From GCA-2686265 sp036010965 (GTDB lineage: Bacteria > Planctomycetota > UBA1135 > GCA-002686595), in the NCBI GenBank assembly GCA_036010965.1, contig DASCMO010000010.1, positions 43,774 to 107,773 on the forward strand: a stretch of DNA of 64,000 nucleotides, read 5' to 3'. The notes under the pieces were generated by a model, which had not been told where the DNA came from, searched no databases, and worked only from the letters and a program-made list of their open reading frames with translations. Below are positions 44,001-52,281 of this stretch, piece after piece. A program made the position numbers and the translations under genes. How positions within the stretch are numbered: position 1 is the first letter of the stretch; each line of letters begins with the position of its first letter.

Positions 44001-44243
44001 GGCAGCGCGGACTACGCGGCGATGAACGACGTCATGGCGGCGAGCCTGCGCGGAACGAAGCGCCCGGAGATGCGCAAGCATGCCTGGCTCGCGGGCTGGT
44101 TCCCCGCCGACGACCCGGTGGCCGTGCTGGTCGTCTACCTGCACGACGTCGGGTTCACCTCCAGCCACACGGCGGTGCACGTCGCGAGTCAGTTCCTACG
44201 CAGTGCCGAGGTCGGAGCCCTGGTGATGGAGGGGCGTCGATGA
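41046..44243 (+). CDS. mrdA: Penicillin-binding protein 2 (elongation transpeptidase), unusually large
   Basis: The protein cross-links peptidoglycan during rod elongation. It has one membrane helix (about 7-24), the pedestal motif PYHRGRILDRRERVLVEDTD, and a C-terminal transpeptidase domain. The three catalytic motifs are at S774-V-F-K777, S832-C-N834 and K984-T-G986. The transpeptidase domain begins near VLTLDLDLQAAAQRAI (about residue 685). The total is 1065 residues, against about 600-650 in most bacteria. The extra about 400 residues lie between the pedestal motif and the transpeptidase domain and are helical and Arg/Glu/Leu-rich. It overlaps mreD and rodA at both ends, so the elongasome genes are translationally linked. 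Confidence 0.93.
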   Translation: MVNRRRFGLLIGAVALATVFLWARMAQVQVVEHDLWAREAANLLRTSTTLPYHRGRILDRRERVLVEDTDTYSVELVYRTFRRNHPLGQVTHGRSALLMSAVSLQSTAGRLVDHALELVSLTPAQLEAFRRGASLTLEPSGLVLPAEDPERARRAGRAAEVGFYLRNLLGLSQREWTRMRKEAEQGAAAQRSWLALAAELRGRSLKEFQSELVDRLEGGLVRLGRLAWLAPAEEGAQGESDTEAEALGRLLEGMQRIREGIEAAIAEALFREAAGFGPGRVGTSALEAHFDLGWIAESLRWSDARLELWVAGLRTDWERNWTQFFVPGAAIRARFAGGGEGAGERLTRSLAALYRAPTDAASARSERDDDWRGVDRLIVFDELPTLFELSDPPVAVRAADVLPFQSAALRARGDADPWALLGAMVGEPDERLARALAEEDSARPWTPPEGPLDAAVRLQRVGVGAPSVDAGQADDRRKLPVWIVGGWERRFQERLAERLALVSAAAPDGAVLPFAAARMERARDQAAYIIRDRGSRAVVVSERPSFEIVLMLTRYPEHFRGFRVRDTTRRRAVATDEQGQAVASHLVGRVREASLAEVVGQTPRRRELFDLRHKTLRSEADRKAMGDLVAHLFRNDELHGASGVEGLFDPALRGENGYLEREGLEERDGSESAGFFQPPVDGRDVVLTLDLDLQAAAQRAITHPILPDHERERDEVWFDHPVGAIVLITPDGAVLAAASAPALSGGDRVAGRDGQRAWAHERTLRRFTFQPVGSVFKPFVAAYALDRLALDPTAEHLCEVREGTDWASWGHVRCHARWGHGALDLHEALVRSCNAYFARLGSTYPDGAALLEMAETFGFHRPTGVRAVGARSGLAEDSAMPAFAEGRPLARADLQRGANGLSVIEATPMQVARATAALATGRLCDLRLVASVGGRPLAVVERPLDLSFEALETVRGAMVDVVRRGTASGRGLGVAHLGFRLAAKTGSADYAAMNDVMAASLRGTKRPEMRKHAWLAGWFPADDPVAVLVVYLHDVGFTSSHTAVHVASQFLRSAEVGALVMEGRR

Positions 44244-45439
44244 GAAACCTCTCCCTGCGGCGCGGCGGCGCGGCGGCGCGCGGACCGCTCTCGTTTCATC
44301 AGCTGCGATGGCACGACTTCGACTGGCACATCCTGCTGGTTGCCCTCTCCCTGCTGGTCTTCGGCCTGCTCTTCCTGAACGCCATGGCCCTGGCCGACGG
44401 CGAGCAGGGACGGGAGGACGTGCGCATCGACGCGCACCTCCAGAAGCTGCTGGTCGGCCTGCCGTTCCTCGTCCTGGGGACCCTCACCCGCGCTCGCACC
44501 TTGCGACGCAACGCCATCCGGCTCTACGCGGCGGCGGTCGCCCTGCTGCTGGCCGTGCCGTTCATCGGCGACGTGCGTAACAACGCCCAGCGCTGGATCG
44601 AGACGCCCGTCTTCGACATCCAACCCTCGGAGTTCGCCAAGCTGGCCCTGATCCTGGTCCTGGCGCGCGTGCTCGAGCGCAACCGCCTCGAGCGCTGGCG
44701 CGACTGGTGGCCGCCCCTGCTCCTGGCGGCGGCGCCCATGGCTCTGGTCGTCCTGCAGCCCGATCTCGGGACGGCCATGACGATCGTGCCCGTGACCCTC
44801 GGCATGCTGCACCTCGCGGGCGCGCGCACCCGGGTGCTCGTGGGCTTCCTGGTCCTGGTCGGCCTGGCCGGTTTCACGGCCTGGCGGCTGGATGTGGGGT
44901 TCCAGGGCTATCAGGCCGAGCGCATCGAGACCTGGCAGGAGAGCTTCGACGCCGACTCCCTGATCGAGGGTCGGCGCGGCGCGGCGTTCCACCAGTACCA
45001 CGCGCGCCTCGCCATCGGGAACGGCGGCCTGCTCGGCAAGGGCCTCGGCCGGGGGATCGCCAACCGCACCGGGATCTTGCCCGAGCGTGACTCGGACTCC
45101 ATCTTCGCCGTCATCTGCGAGGAAGGCGGGCTGGTGGGCGCCGGCGCCCTGGTGCTGCTCTACCTGCTGCTCATCGTGCTGCTGATGACCAGCGCCGCCG
45201 GCCTGCGCGACCGCTTCGCGCGCCTGACCGTCGGCGGCGTGGCGCTCTACTTCGCGGCGCACCTGTTCTTCCACACGGGCGTCAACCTGGGGCTCTTGCC
45301 GATGACCGGCCTGACCCTTCCTCTGCTCTCGACCGGAGGGTCGTCGATGCTCGTGACCTTCCTCGCCCTGGGGATCGCATTGGGCCTGGGAGCGAGCCAC
45401 GAGCCCGCCCTCGACCGCGACGCTTTCCGCAGCTACTGA
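44240..45439 (+). CDS. rodA: Peptidoglycan glycosyltransferase RodA
   Basis: This 399-residue SEDS-family membrane protein has about ten helices. It has RWIETPVFDIQPSEFAKLAL (the RWI...QPSEFAK signature), VVLQPDLGTAMTIVPV, NRTGILPERDSDSIFAVICE, and near the end HTGVNLGLLPMTGLTLPLLS followed by TGGSSMLVTFLALGI. These are classical RodA/FtsW residues, including the Asp in QPDLGTA. It polymerises glycan strands together with PBP2. ATG 44240 overlaps the mrdA stop (ATGA). The 3' end overlaps the convergent permease gene by 7 nt. Confidence 0.95.
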   Translation: MRNLSLRRGGAAARGPLSFHQLRWHDFDWHILLVALSLLVFGLLFLNAMALADGEQGREDVRIDAHLQKLLVGLPFLVLGTLTRARTLRRNAIRLYAAAVALLLAVPFIGDVRNNAQRWIETPVFDIQPSEFAKLALILVLARVLERNRLERWRDWWPPLLLAAAPMALVVLQPDLGTAMTIVPVTLGMLHLAGARTRVLVGFLVLVGLAGFTAWRLDVGFQGYQAERIETWQESFDADSLIEGRRGAAFHQYHARLAIGNGGLLGKGLGRGIANRTGILPERDSDSIFAVICEEGGLVGAGALVLLYLLLIVLLMTSAAGLRDRFARLTVGGVALYFAAHLFFHTGVNLGLLPMTGLTLPLLSTGGSSMLVTFLALGIALGLGASHEPALDRDAFRSY

Positions 45440-46803
45440 GGGCTCCGCGCGCGGGCGAGGCGCGCCCAGATCGCGTAGGCGACGCAACCGGAGCCCACCA
45501 CCGTCAGGCCCGTCCAGCTCAGGCGCGCGTCGTTCTGCCACAGGTTGCCCAGCACGACGGCGCAGGCCGTCAGCAAGTAGAGCAGGGGGAAGAGCGGGAA
45601 GGCGGGGCTCGCGAACGGGCGCGCGAGGTCCGGCCGGCGGCGGTAGAGCGTGATGAGCCCGAAGGCCACCAGACCGTGGAAGATCCACTCCACGAAGACG
45701 ACCGAGTTGACCAGGGCCTCGGTGTCACCCACGAGCACCCAGCACCAGGCCAGGGCGGCCTGCAGGCAGAGCGCCTCGACGGGCGCCCCCGTGCGCTGGT
45801 GGAGGCGGGCGAAGCGGCGGAAGAACAGCCCCTCGCGAGCCATCGCGACGTAGACCCAGGGGGAGGCGATGACCGTGACCGTGATGACGCCCACGGCGGA
45901 GATCGCCATCGCCACGCGCAGGGCGATCTCGCCGGAGGGGCCCAGGGAGCGGCGGGCGACGTCTGCGGCGAAGGTCGGGTGCGCGGCCATGTGCTCGAGG
46001 CCGACGACGCGCATGTAGTCGAGGTTGAGCAGCAGGGTGAGGATGATCACGGCGCCCACGCCCAGCAGGGTGGCACGCGGCAGGACGCGTTGCGGGTCCG
46101 CCACCTCGCCGGCTGCGTATCCGAGCATCTGCCAGCCTCCCAGGGAGAAGAGCACCGGCAGCATGGCGAGGACGAAACCCTTCCAGAGGTCCGGTGGCGC
46201 GGCGATCGGTGCGCTCGGTGGCGGCAGGGCCCCGACCGCGTCGGGAGAGAACAGGAAGAACCCTGCTGCGAGCAGGGCCAGGCAGGCGCCGATCTTCAGC
46301 AACATGCAGGCGTTCTGGAAGGTCGCGCCGAGCTTGGCGCCGCCCAGGGCCAGGGCGGTGACGGCGCCCAGCAGGCAGGCGCTGCCGGCCGCGCGGGTCG
46401 GGCTGCCCGCGGCGCCGACCCAGGGCGCGAGCTCTTCCAGCATGGAGAGGCAGAAGTCGGCCATCACCGCCAGGGCCGCGGTGGAGACCACGAAGAGCAC
46501 GACCCAGGCGAAGAGGAAGGCCACCAGCGGGCCGTGGCACTCGCGCAGGTAGACGAACCAGCCGCCGGCGCGCGGGAAGGTCGCCCCCAGCTCGGCGAAG
46601 GTGAAGGCGCCGCAGAGGGCGATCAAGCCGCCCACCAGCCAGGCGGCCAGGAAGGCCGGCGGGTGGGGGAGCAGCCCGGCGACCTGGCCGGGGTTGAAGA
46701 AGACGCCGACGCCCAGGATGCCGCCCATGACGAGCAGGGTGGCGTCGAACAGGTTCAGCTTGCGCGCCGCCTGGGCGGCGGGCCTACCGTCCTCGGGCGC
46801 CAT
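45433..46803 (-). CDS. APC-superfamily amino-acid permease
   Basis: The 456-residue protein has about 12 membrane helices. The first carries GGILGVGVFFNPGQVAG, matching the unwound TM1 motif GxIxGxGIF of amino acid-polyamine-organocation transporters. Then come AFTFAELGATFPRAGGWFVY (the TM2-3 consensus) and LGGWQMLGYAAGEVADPQRV (TM6 with the E-ADP-R loop). It likely imports or exchanges amino acids; the substrate cannot be read. The gene's start overlaps the sulfatase-like gene upstream by 20 nt. Confidence 0.85.
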   Translation of the reverse strand: MAPEDGRPAAQAARKLNLFDATLLVMGGILGVGVFFNPGQVAGLLPHPPAFLAAWLVGGLIALCGAFTFAELGATFPRAGGWFVYLRECHGPLVAFLFAWVVLFVVSTAALAVMADFCLSMLEELAPWVGAAGSPTRAAGSACLLGAVTALALGGAKLGATFQNACMLLKIGACLALLAAGFFLFSPDAVGALPPPSAPIAAPPDLWKGFVLAMLPVLFSLGGWQMLGYAAGEVADPQRVLPRATLLGVGAVIILTLLLNLDYMRVVGLEHMAAHPTFAADVARRSLGPSGEIALRVAMAISAVGVITVTVIASPWVYVAMAREGLFFRRFARLHQRTGAPVEALCLQAALAWCWVLVGDTEALVNSVVFVEWIFHGLVAFGLITLYRRRPDLARPFASPAFPLFPLLYLLTACAVVLGNLWQNDARLSWTGLTVVGSGCVAYAIWARLARARSPQ

Positions 46804-48133
46804 CGGTGTAGCCCAGGGAATCGAGGCTCTCGGTCAGCTCGCGCACGCGGGTCGGGCTCATGTCCTGCACATCGGGGACGCTCAGCAGGCGGCTCCGGTG
46901 CTGCAGGTCTCCCCAGAAGCGCGCCAGCTCGCCGTGCAACTCGCTCACCAGGGCGGGTCGGCTGTCGGCGAGGTCGCGCTGTTCGGTAGGGTCCGCGCGC
47001 CAGTCGAACAGGCTGTTCGCGCCCTGCGCCTGCGCGCCTCGATCGAACAGGTAGTGATAGCGGTCTGTGCGCCAGGAGAGCAGATCGGAGCCGTAGAGCC
47101 GGCCCTGGCTGAAGATCGGCCGCGGGTCATCCGCGGGTTCGCCCTCGATCAGCCCTGCCAGGGAGCGCCCGAGGAAGGTGTCGGGGGTCTCGATGTCCTC
47201 CCACTCGAAGATCGTCGGCATGACATCGACCAGGCTCACCGGCCGCGCGATCGAGCGCGGGACGGCGGCCGTCGAGGTGCGGGGCCGGATGATCAGCGGC
47301 ACGTGGATCAGCTCCTCGAACAAGCTGTGGCCGTGCTCGAAGCCACCGTGTTCCCAGAATTCCTCGCCGTGGTCCGCGCACAGCACGAGTGTCGTGCGGT
47401 CCCACAGGCCCCGCTGCCGCAGGCCATCCACCAACTCGCCCACCGCCGCGTCCACGGCGCGCACCTCCTCCTGGTAGCGCTCGCGCACGGTGTCGACCGC
47501 CGCCTCTCCGAGCTCCAGGCAGCGGCGGCGCGAGAGGGCGGCGCCTTCCCGCGCGCCCGGCGGGTCGTAGTCGAGGTGCGGATCGAACAGGTGCACGAAG
47601 AGGAAGCGGCGCGTGGCATGACGCTTGTCGATCAACGCCAGGGCGTCGCGCACCGTGCGGTCGGCGCGTCGGATGTCGCGATTGAAGGCGTGGCGGTGGT
47701 CGAAGCGCTCGAAGCCGCGGTCGATCCCCAGCAGCGGACTCAGGAAGGCCGCGTTCACCACCGCCGTCGTGTGAAAACCGGCCTCCGTCAGGAGCTCGGC
47801 CGCGGTCGGCACATCGGGGCTGATGGGTGTCAGCAGGGTCTTCTGGCCGCGGGCCTTGTGGACGACGGGCCAGGCGCCGGTCAAGAGCGAGGCCACCGAA
47901 GGCAGGGTCCAGCCCGAGGTGGCGATGGCCTGTTCGAAGAGGACTCCCTCGGCCGCCAGGGCGTCGATGCGGGGCGAGGCGTCCCGCGGCCCGCCGTAGC
48001 AGCCCAGGGCGTCGTGGCGCAGGGTATCGACGACGACCAGCAGCACCAGTTCCTCGGGCGCCTTCGGCGAGCTGCAGCACGTGCTGGCGAGCGCCGCAGC
48101 ACAGGCCAGTAGCACCGGAAGGGGCCGTCGCAC
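46784..48133 (-). CDS. Sulfatase-fold exported hydrolase with threonine at the nucleophile position
   Basis: The 449-residue protein starts with a secretion signal (PLPVLLACAAALASTCC); the lipobox is poor, so lipidation is uncertain. The alkaline-phosphatase/sulfatase fold is clear: metal ligand D36 in VVVDTLRHDALGCYG, DPHLDY, VLCADHGEEFWEHGG and HGHSLFEELIHVPLIIR. At the nucleophile site the sequence is TSGWTLPSVASLLTG with T76 where sulfatases need Cys or Ser in CxPxR for formylglycine, and the Arg is missing. Thr is the nucleophile in related phosphoglycerol transferases and some phosphatases, so a phospho- or glycerophospho-substrate is more likely than a sulfate ester. It lies between the permease and the sugar dehydrogenase. 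Confidence 0.75.
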   Translation of the reverse strand: MRRPLPVLLACAAALASTCCSSPKAPEELVLLVVVDTLRHDALGCYGGPRDASPRIDALAAEGVLFEQAIATSGWTLPSVASLLTGAWPVVHKARGQKTLLTPISPDVPTAAELLTEAGFHTTAVVNAAFLSPLLGIDRGFERFDHRHAFNRDIRRADRTVRDALALIDKRHATRRFLFVHLFDPHLDYDPPGAREGAALSRRRCLELGEAAVDTVRERYQEEVRAVDAAVGELVDGLRQRGLWDRTTLVLCADHGEEFWEHGGFEHGHSLFEELIHVPLIIRPRTSTAAVPRSIARPVSLVDVMPTIFEWEDIETPDTFLGRSLAGLIEGEPADDPRPIFSQGRLYGSDLLSWRTDRYHYLFDRGAQAQGANSLFDWRADPTEQRDLADSRPALVSELHGELARFWGDLQHRSRLLSVPDVQDMSPTRVRELTESLDSLGYTDGARGR

Positions 48134-48139
48134 GGCGCC

Positions 48140-49462
48140 TCAGGCCTTGAGGACGCGGGCGCTGACGCCGTCCAGCGCGGCCATCACGTTGCGCGTGTCC
48201 ACGATCAGGGCCGCGTGCCGGCCCACCATGCGCCAGTCGATGGCCTCGTGGTCGGTGACGATCACGACGCAGTCGCTGCCCTCCAGGGCCGCCGCGGTCA
48301 GATCGCAGGACTCCAGGGAGCTCTGGTGGCGGCGCATGCGCGGGAAGCGCAGCACGTGCGGGTCGTGGTAGCTGACCGCCGCTCCGCGCTCCTCGAGTAT
48401 CTCGAGGATCTCGGCCGCCGGCGATTCGCGGCAGTCGTCCACGTCGGCCTTGTAGGCCAGGCCGAGTACGAGCACGTGCGCGTCTTTGAGGGCCTTGCCG
48501 TCGCCGTTGAGGGCCTCGCCTACGCGATCGACCACGTGGCCGGGCATGCGGCTGTTGATCTCGCCCGCCAGCTCGATGAAACGCGTCGGCTGGCCGCACT
48601 CCCTGGCGCGCCAGGCGAGGTAGAAGGGATCGATCGGGATGCAGTGCCCGCCCAGGCCCGGGCCGGGCAGGAACTTCATGAACCCGAAGGGCTTTGAGGC
48701 CGCGGCTTCGATCACCTCCCAGACGTCGATGTCCATCGCGGAGAGGATCAATTTGAGCTCGTTCACGAGCGCTATGTTCACCGCGCGGAAGACGTTCTCA
48801 AGGATCTTGGCTGCCTCGGCGACTTCCGCGGAGGAGACCTCGACGACTTCCTTGAAGCCCGTGCGGTACAGGCATGCGGCCAGTTTGGTCGAGGGCTCGT
48901 CGATGCCGCCCACCAGCTTGGGGATCGTGCTCGTCACGTGCGATTTGCTGCCCGGGTCCTCGCGCTCGGGAGAGAAGGCGACGAACAGCTCGCGCTCGGG
49001 GTCGGGTCCCTCGCCGCGTAGGGAGGACAGGAACACCTCGCGCGTAGTTCCGGGGTAGGTCGTGGACTCGAGCACGACGAGCTGGCCTGGGCGCGCCGCG
49101 CGCGCGATCTTGCGCGCCGAGTCCACCACGTAGCTGAGGTCGGGCTCCTGGTGCGGGCCGAGGGGAGTGGGGACGCAGACGAGCACCGCGTCCACCTCCG
49201 CCAGGCGGTCGAAGTCGTCGGTGGCTTCGAAGCGTTCGCTGGCCGCCAGGCCCTCGGTCATGGCCGGGCCGAGGTGCTTCAGGTAGCTCTCACCTCGGGC
49301 GAGCTTTTCGATCTTTTCCGTGTCCACGTCGAAGCCGACCACCCGCAGACCGCCTGAGTGCAGGGCGTCGGCCAGGGGCAGGCCCACGTAGCCCAGGCCG
49401 ATGATGCCGACCGTCGCCTCCTTCGAGCCGATGCGTTGCAGGAGGAGTTCGTGGCTGGACAT
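48140..49462 (-). CDS. Nucleotide-sugar 6-dehydrogenase (UDP-HexNAc/UDP-glucose dehydrogenase family)
   Basis: The 440-residue enzyme oxidises the C6 alcohol of a UDP-sugar to the uronic acid with two NAD+. It shows the Rossmann motif VGIIGLGYVGLPLADAL, CVPTPLGPHQEPDLSYV, VLESTTYPGTTREVF, and catalytic C274 in GPGLGGHCIPIDPFYLAW. The late VLGLAYKADVDDCRESPA is also conserved. The phrase STTYPGTT and overall layout are closer to UDP-N-acetylglucosamine/galactosamine 6-dehydrogenases (WbpA/VipA type) than to UDP-glucose dehydrogenase. It would feed surface polysaccharide synthesis. ATG 49462 starts just before the conserved region; the frame is open further upstream. Confidence 0.88.
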   Translation of the reverse strand: MSSHELLLQRIGSKEATVGIIGLGYVGLPLADALHSGGLRVVGFDVDTEKIEKLARGESYLKHLGPAMTEGLAASERFEATDDFDRLAEVDAVLVCVPTPLGPHQEPDLSYVVDSARKIARAARPGQLVVLESTTYPGTTREVFLSSLRGEGPDPERELFVAFSPEREDPGSKSHVTSTIPKLVGGIDEPSTKLAACLYRTGFKEVVEVSSAEVAEAAKILENVFRAVNIALVNELKLILSAMDIDVWEVIEAAASKPFGFMKFLPGPGLGGHCIPIDPFYLAWRARECGQPTRFIELAGEINSRMPGHVVDRVGEALNGDGKALKDAHVLVLGLAYKADVDDCRESPAAEILEILEERGAAVSYHDPHVLRFPRMRRHQSSLESCDLTAAALEGSDCVVIVTDHEAIDWRMVGRHAALIVDTRNVMAALDGVSARVLKA

Positions 49463-49556
49463 GGGGGCGAGAGAGGGTGGCGGGGAGGGTCGCGAGGTTC
49501 CTACGGTAGCAAGTCGGCCGCTGGAAGGGGGCGCGTGCGCGCGGCGTGAGCGAGCG

Positions 49557-49562
49557 TACACT
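49557..49562 (+). promoter_or_regulatory. -10 box upstream of the SGNH gene
   Basis: TACACT, within GTACACTCTGCCGT, lies 10 nt before GTG 49573. The same 14-nt string occurs at the promoter before 15892. The -35 is poor. Confidence 0.4.
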
Positions 49563-49572
49563 CTGCCGTGTC

Positions 49573-50754
49573 GTGCCCAAGTCGCGCCTCTTCCTCTCCC
49601 TCGTCCTGTGCCTGTTCCTGGGAGAGGGCGCCGTGCGTCTGATCGGGCGCGCGGACGTGGACGGCAACCTGACCCTGCGCGGCTATCGAATCCCGCCCCA
49701 TCGCTTCCCCGGCACGCGCCTCGCCGCCCTGCTCGACGGCCCGGGGCGGGAGACCTACCTCGAGTATTCTCCTGAGCTGGGCTGGCGCCCGCGACCGGGC
49801 GCGATCTCGGCCAACGGGTTCTACGCCTACGACGAGCTCGCCGTGCGCGTCGCTGATCCTGCGGCTCCGACGGCTCTCGAACCGGACCCGAGCGTGCGGC
49901 GCGTGGTGATTGTCGGTGACTCCTTCGCCCACGGCGACGACGTGCCCTTCGCCGAGAGTTTCGGAGCGCGCCTGGCGAGCGCGCTGGCCCTCGGCGGCGA
50001 CGCCCATGAGGTCGTCAACCTGGCCGTGGGTGGCTTCGGCATGGACCAGGCGTACTTGCGCCTGCGCACAGAGGGTCTCGCCCTCTCGCCGGACATCGTC
50101 CTGTTCGGGTTCCAGGTGGAGAACGTGCATCGGAATCGAAACGTGCTGCGCGGGTACTACCACTGGAAGACGGGCATCCCTTTTTCCAAGCCGCGCTTCC
50201 TGTTGGGCCCCGACGGTCTGCAGTTGATCAACCAACCGGTCGTGCCCCTGGCGGAGTTGCCCGGCGTATTGCGAGCCGGGGGGACACCCGCCCTGCTGGC
50301 CCACGAGGCCTTCTTCGATCCGGACCTCCACGCGTCCTCGTTTGTGCGCCGGAGTCGACTCTACGGCGCGTTCGAGGCGGTGCTGCGCGGTCTCGACGGG
50401 GGGGCTTCGACGGCTGCCGGCGACCTGTCTCCCAGCGGGGAGGTCGGTGCCCTGGCACTCGCTATCCTGCGTGCCGCGAGGGAGGAGGCGCAGGACGCAG
50501 GGGCGCGCTTCGTCGTCTTGCGCCTGCCGAACCGCCAGGAGTTGGTGGGCTGGCGCGAAGGCCGGCGAGGGGCGGCGGTCTCCCTGTTGGAGGTGTGCGG
50601 CGATGAGTTCGAGATCATCGACCCCACCCGCGCCCTGCTGGGGGCCTGGGAACGGGTCGGCCCCGAGGGCCTGTTCACCAGGAGCATGGGGCACTACTCG
50701 GGCGCGGGCAACGAGGTCGTCGCGCGCGTCGTCGCGGGCGCTCTGGGGTCCTGA
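49573..50754 (+). CDS. SGNH/GDSL-type hydrolase-like protein
   Basis: GTG 49573 gives a 393-residue protein with an N-terminal hydrophobic anchor or signal (about 4-20, SRLFLSLVLCLFLGEGA). SGNH blocks are visible: VVIVGDSFAHGDD with the likely nucleophile S117, NLAVGGFGMDQAYLRL (Gly block), and near the end SMGHYSGAGNEVVARVV with the catalytic His. FGFQVENVHRNRNVL occupies the Asn block. Such proteins remove or transfer acyl groups on carbohydrates and often sit near exopolysaccharide genes, as here beside a nucleotide-sugar dehydrogenase transcribed divergently. An upstream GTG (49546) in the same frame would include the -10 box and is less likely. Confidence 0.7.
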   Translation: MPKSRLFLSLVLCLFLGEGAVRLIGRADVDGNLTLRGYRIPPHRFPGTRLAALLDGPGRETYLEYSPELGWRPRPGAISANGFYAYDELAVRVADPAAPTALEPDPSVRRVVIVGDSFAHGDDVPFAESFGARLASALALGGDAHEVVNLAVGGFGMDQAYLRLRTEGLALSPDIVLFGFQVENVHRNRNVLRGYYHWKTGIPFSKPRFLLGPDGLQLINQPVVPLAELPGVLRAGGTPALLAHEAFFDPDLHASSFVRRSRLYGAFEAVLRGLDGGASTAAGDLSPSGEVGALALAILRAAREEAQDAGARFVVLRLPNRQELVGWREGRRGAAVSLLEVCGDEFEIIDPTRALLGAWERVGPEGLFTRSMGHYSGAGNEVVARVVAGALGS

Positions 50755-50835
50755 GGTGCGCGCATTCCCCGCGATCACGACCATGCACCGCGCCGCACCG
50801 TCCTCTGTGAGAGCGCGAGCCGCCGGGAGAGGAGC

Positions 50836-52089
50836 GTGAGGAAGCTCGCGCGCCTGTTGCTGCGTGTCGCCCTGGCCACGCTGCTCGTCGTGCTCGCTGC
50901 GCGCCTGGCCCTCGCGCCCCTGCTCGGGGTGCTCGGCGGCGCCTGGGACCACAAACCCCACGAGCTGTCCAGCGGCCTGTCTCCCGCGGCGCGCGCCCTG
51001 ATCGACGATGTCTTCGCAGACCTCGACCCGGCCCTGCTCGTCGATGTCCACGCGCACCTGGCCGGCATCGGCACCGACGGCAGCGGCTGCGAGGTCAACC
51101 CGCGCATGCGTTCCTGGCTGCACCCCGCCGACAAGGTGCGCTTCGAGTTCTACATGTCGGCTTCCGGCGTGACCGACCCGGAGCACGCGGACCGGCAAGT
51201 CGTCGAGCGACTGACGGCCCTCGCCGACCACATCGATCCGCCGATCAGGATCTGTCTCCTGGCCTTCGACCGCCACTTCGAGCCCGACGGATCGCTCAAC
51301 TTCGAAGCGACCGAGTTCCACGTTCCCAACGAGTGGGTCTGGGTGGTCGCGAGCGAGCGGCCGGACCTCTTCGTGCCGGCCGTCTCCGTCCACCCCTACC
51401 GCACCGACGCCCTGGCCGAGCTGGACCGCTGGGGGGAGCGCGGTGTGCGGCTCGTGAAGTGGCTGCCCAACGCCATGGGCATCGATCCCTCGAGTGAGCT
51501 CTGCGACGCTTTCTATGCGCGTATGCGTCGCTGGGACATGACGCTTCTCAGCCACACGGGTCTGGAGATGGCGGTCGAGTCGGAGGAGGACCAGCGCCTG
51601 GGGAACCCGCTGCTCTTGCGCCGCGCCCTCGACGCGGGCGTGCGCGTGATCGCGGCGCACTGCGCGACGCTCGGGATGGACGTGGACCTCGATCATCCCG
51701 AGCGCCCGCGCGTGTCGAGCTTCGACCTCTTTCTGCGCATGATGGACGACGAGCGCTATGAGGGTCTGCTCTTCGGCGAGCTCTCCGCCACCATCCTCGT
51801 GAACCGCTCCGAGGATCGGATGCGCACCTTGCTCGAGCGCGAGGACCTGCACTCGCGCCTGCTATTCGGCAGCGACTACCCGATGCCCGCCATGAACGTG
51901 CTTGTGCACACGAGCGCCTTCGTGCGCCGTGGCTACCTGACTGCGGCCGAGGGGGAGGCCCTCGACGAGATCTACGACCACAACCCGCTGCTCTTCGACT
52001 TTGCCCTCAAGCGCACCCTGCATCTGCCGGGCAGCGACCGGCGCTTCGCGCCGCAGGCCTTCGAGGCGCCCCCGACCCTCGGCCTGTGA
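50836..52089 (+). CDS. Membrane-anchored amidohydrolase-2 family protein
   Basis: GTG 50836 is preceded by GGAGAGGAGC, a good ribosome site. The 417-residue protein begins with a hydrophobic helix (about 5-30) and then a TIM-barrel metal-dependent hydrolase. It has the VDVHAHL metal motif near residue 71, RLVKWLPNAMGID, TLLSHTGLEM, VIAAHCATLG and LLFGSDYPMPAMN, which place the His, His and Asp ligands expected for amidohydrolase-2 enzymes. The family includes decarboxylases and lactonases, so the reaction is open. It is the last gene before the microcompartment operon, separated from it by 192 nt with a new promoter, so I do not count it as part of that operon. Confidence 0.8.
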   Translation: MRKLARLLLRVALATLLVVLAARLALAPLLGVLGGAWDHKPHELSSGLSPAARALIDDVFADLDPALLVDVHAHLAGIGTDGSGCEVNPRMRSWLHPADKVRFEFYMSASGVTDPEHADRQVVERLTALADHIDPPIRICLLAFDRHFEPDGSLNFEATEFHVPNEWVWVVASERPDLFVPAVSVHPYRTDALAELDRWGERGVRLVKWLPNAMGIDPSSELCDAFYARMRRWDMTLLSHTGLEMAVESEEDQRLGNPLLLRRALDAGVRVIAAHCATLGMDVDLDHPERPRVSSFDLFLRMMDDERYEGLLFGELSATILVNRSEDRMRTLLEREDLHSRLLFGSDYPMPAMNVLVHTSAFVRRGYLTAAEGEALDEIYDHNPLLFDFALKRTLHLPGSDRRFAPQAFEAPPTLGL

Positions 52090-52158
52090 GCGGGACCCGC
52101 GGGGCGCGTGCCCAGCGCGCTCGGCACCCTCCGTGAGGGGCGGAATCCCTGCCCGCCG

Positions 52159-52188
52159 TGGACAGCGGGGGGGGCGCCCACCTACACT
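52159..52188 (+). promoter_or_regulatory. Predicted promoter of the microcompartment operon
   Basis: TGGACA (52159-52164) and TACACT (52183-52188) are spaced by 18 nt, giving a leader of about 85 nt before ATG 52282. I saw no clear operator. Confidence 0.5.
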
Positions 52189-52281
52189 CCCGCGCCGGGG
52201 TGGGCAGCGTCGCTCGCTCCAAGGATCGGACCCCGTCGTGGGTCCGCCACCGTGTGGTTTCAGAGCAAGGTAGGGGTTCCG

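Noticed and set aside
50836..52089. Amidohydrolase as first gene of the microcompartment operon
   Set aside because: It has an N-terminal membrane helix, so it acts at or outside the membrane, and a separate promoter lies between it and the first shell gene.
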